NCBI GenBank assembly: GCA_947483555.1
Contig: CANKMW010000025.1
Coordinates: 1 to 64,000 of the forward strand
Origin: Myxococcales bacterium
GTDB taxonomy: Bacteria > Myxococcota_A > Polyangia > Haliangiales > Haliangiaceae
Direction of reading: 5' to 3'
DNA length: 64,000 bases
Made by a program: the position numbers and the translations under genes. Numbering within the stretch: the stretch's first letter is position 1; each line of letters begins with the position of its first letter. The notes under the pieces are model-generated. The model was not told the DNA's origin. It searched no databases and saw only the letters and a program-made list of their open reading frames with translations. Positions 62,785-64,000 of the stretch are shown here, in pieces.

Positions 62785-63264
62785 CTACCGCGCCGCTGGC
62801 AGCGGCCAGGTGGCGCCGGCGGCGCGCAGCACCGGCATCCCGTCGGCCTCGTCGACGCGCTCGAGGGCGACCTGCTGGGCGGCGGTGGTGAAGCGGGCCC
62901 GCAGCGTGCCGTCGCGTACCCGGCAGCGCAGGCCGTCGTCGGTGGCGACGCGCAACGTGGCGTAGTCGAGCTCCTCGGTGGTGCCGTCGTCGAGCGACAG
63001 CTCGAGGCGGTCGCCTCGCCAGCGGGCGGCGATGGCGCGCAGGTGCGCGTCGGCGACGTCGATGTAGGCGTAGCGCAGCTCGTCGAGGCGAACCACGTCG
63101 CGGCCGTCGTCGCGCACGTCGAGCCAGCGCAGGATGGCCTGGCGCAGCCGCGGGTGCGTGACTTGCTGGCCCTGGTGCCACAGCGTGCCGGCGGCGTCGA
63201 GCGACAGCCCGATGGTGCGGAAGCCCTCGATCTGCTCGGCGGTGAAGCGGGGCTCGTCCGCCAC
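62785..63264 (-). CDS. DUF1285-like protein
   Basis: A 159-residue soluble protein. GLSLDAAGTLWHQGQQVTHP then RLRQAILRWLDV and VVRLDELRYAYIDVADAHL resemble DUF1285, whose members have a conserved W-x-H/G-x-x-V-x-H-P-x-L segment. The second half is beta-rich (LELSLDDGTTEELDYATLRV). No function known. It lies 8 bp after the DUF465 gene on the same strand and is probably transcribed with it and tsaB. Confidence 0.55.
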   Translation of the reverse strand: MADEPRFTAEQIEGFRTIGLSLDAAGTLWHQGQQVTHPRLRQAILRWLDVRDDGRDVVRLDELRYAYIDVADAHLRAIAARWRGDRLELSLDDGTTEELDYATLRVATDDGLRCRVRDGTLRARFTTAAQQVALERVDEADGMPVLRAAGATWPLPAAR

Positions 63265-63272
63265 CCGCGCGC

Positions 63273-63497
63273 CTACGCTGACGCCAGCACGCGCAGGCGC
63301 TCGAGGCGGTCCTTGGCGCGCAGCTTCTGCTTCTTGAGCCGCGCGTACTCGACCTGCTCGGTCGAGGTCAGGAAGCGTTGGGTGTCCAGGGTTCTCAGCC
63401 GCTCGTCGAGGCGGCGATGTTCTTCGATCAGGGCGGCGACCATCTCGTCTCGAGAGTCAGCGGCGAGTGCCTTCACGAAGTCCTCCGGCCAGTCCAC
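63273..63497 (-). CDS. DUF465 (YdcH-like) small coiled-coil protein
   Basis: A 74-residue helical protein. IEEHRRLDERLRTLDTQRFL and VEYARLKKQKLRAKDRLERL match the DUF465 pattern of two helices, with LKKxKLxxKDxL in the second. The function is unknown. It lies between tsaB and the DUF1285-like gene on the same strand. Confidence 0.75.
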   Translation of the reverse strand: MDWPEDFVKALAADSRDEMVAALIEEHRRLDERLRTLDTQRFLTSTEQVEYARLKKQKLRAKDRLERLRVLASA

Positions 63498-63575
63498 GGC
63501 CTACCTCAACGCTAGCGAAGGGGCGATCGGCGCGCAAGAACGGGTTTCGAGGTTTGGCGCGACCCGAGCGGAATT

Positions 63576-64000
63576 TCACCGCTTGCGCAGCGCGCCTGGC
63601 ACGCCATCCGGGTACATCACCTCGGCCTCCGACGGTCGCAAGTAGGCCGGGGCGCCGAGCGCGAGGCCGTCGGCGCGGTCGCCGGCCGCCGCCAGCACCG
63701 CGACCCCGACCGCCGACGGCGTCGTGCGCCCGCCGTGGCGCCGCACCGACGGCGGCAAGGCCGCCAGCGCCGCCGCGTGCACGACCAGCGCGTCGCCGGC
63801 GATCGCGACCCCGCCGCCGTCGTCGCCGGCGGCGCCGTCGCCCAGCGCGGCCGCGATCGCCGCCGCCAGCTCGCCCGGTGGCAGCACCCGCTCGGGCGCC
63901 ACCGCGCGCGGCACGCCGTCGGCGTCGCCGCGGTAGAAGCCGGCGTACAGCTCGCCGCGACGGGCGTCGAGCACCGGCACCCACAGCGCGCCGGCGGCGT
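63576..64000 (-). CDS. tsaB: TsaB, tRNA t6A biosynthesis protein (5' end outside window)
   Basis: The last ~141 codons of a gene that begins beyond base 64000. The visible part opens ALWVPVLDARRGELYAGFYR, the ARRGE(L/V)YAGFY strand-turn of TsaB. It continues through Ala-rich helices to GLALGAPAYLRPSEAEVMYP. TsaB scaffolds TsaD and TsaE, which place threonylcarbamoyl on A37 of ANN-decoding tRNAs. The C-terminal YLRPSEAE signature is typical. The start and N-terminal half are not in this window. Confidence 0.82.
   Translation of the reverse strand, partial: AAGALWVPVLDARRGELYAGFYRGDADGVPRAVAPERVLPPGELAAAIAAALGDGAAGDDGGGVAIAGDALVVHAAALAALPPSVRRHGGRTTPSAVGVAVLAAAGDRADGLALGAPAYLRPSEAEVMYPDGVPGALRKR

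Noticed and set aside
1..64000. tRNA and rRNA genes
   Set aside because: No cloverleaf with a recognisable T-loop and no rRNA-like conserved segment was seen by eye; a covariance-model scan was not possible.

Overview
The window is very GC-rich, with strong G/C bias at third codon positions. It is dense in secreted lipoproteins, eukaryote-like kinases, c-type haem proteins of the DUF1592/DUF1552 kind and an AgmX/PglI-type protein. Together these suggest a myxobacterium-like deltaproteobacterium (Myxococcota, perhaps near Haliangium/Kofleriaceae). This is inferred from gene content; no rRNA or tRNA gene was recognised.

Layout. 1-2.9 kb: dispersed repeats, a truncated DUF1552 remnant, a DoxX-like protein and a two-gene unit resembling AbiEi/AbiEii, headed by an AT-rich island holding a 28-bp perfect palindrome. 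2.9-12.3 kb: HupE/UreJ-like protein, glmU, lipoproteins, an SCP2-type sterol carrier, a membrane spermidine-synthase-like protein, a CaiB/BaiF CoA transferase and a VOC protein. 12.3-16.8 kb: a type II/IV secretion-type ATPase with an N-terminal cyclic-nucleotide-binding-like domain, then a membrane-anchored TPR-like Ser/Thr kinase. 16.8-23 kb: a DUF1592-DUF1552 pair converging on an operon of small haem lipoproteins and an outer-membrane protein, with a hairpin-forming repeat between them. 23.2-31.5 kb: a diiron protein, then a five-gene metal-detoxification operon on the minus strand: cusC, cusB, cusA, phytochelatin synthase and a PepSY-like membrane protein.

31.8-43.7 kb: mostly exported proteins. 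These include a caspase-like lipoprotein, an S37 peptidase, a PHB-depolymerase-like esterase, a large lipoprotein joining PPC domains to a PEP/pyruvate-binding (ATP-grasp) domain, and paired small lipoproteins. A decayed patch follows, with an IS91-type transposase relic and a frameshifted gene. 43.9-48 kb: one giant hybrid histidine kinase that looks like two kinases fused through a truncated receiver domain. 48-57.5 kb: secreted proteins, a MarR regulator with a cytochrome c'-like lipoprotein, a LysR regulator, MFS and MATE exporters and a second cytochrome P460-like protein. 57.7-64 kb: an AgmX-type TonB-like protein, a putative exported zinc metalloprotease with an N-terminus like injection-system cargo, two small downstream genes, a DUF465 protein and the 3' part of tsaB.

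The clearest functional unit is the copper/silver efflux operon carrying phytochelatin synthase: all three CusA methionines and the Cys-His-Asp triad of phytochelatin synthase are present. The least explained items are the metalloprotease locus, the caspase-like lipoprotein, the exported ATP-grasp protein and the fused kinase. All identifications come from reading motifs and domain order by eye; no database search was run.
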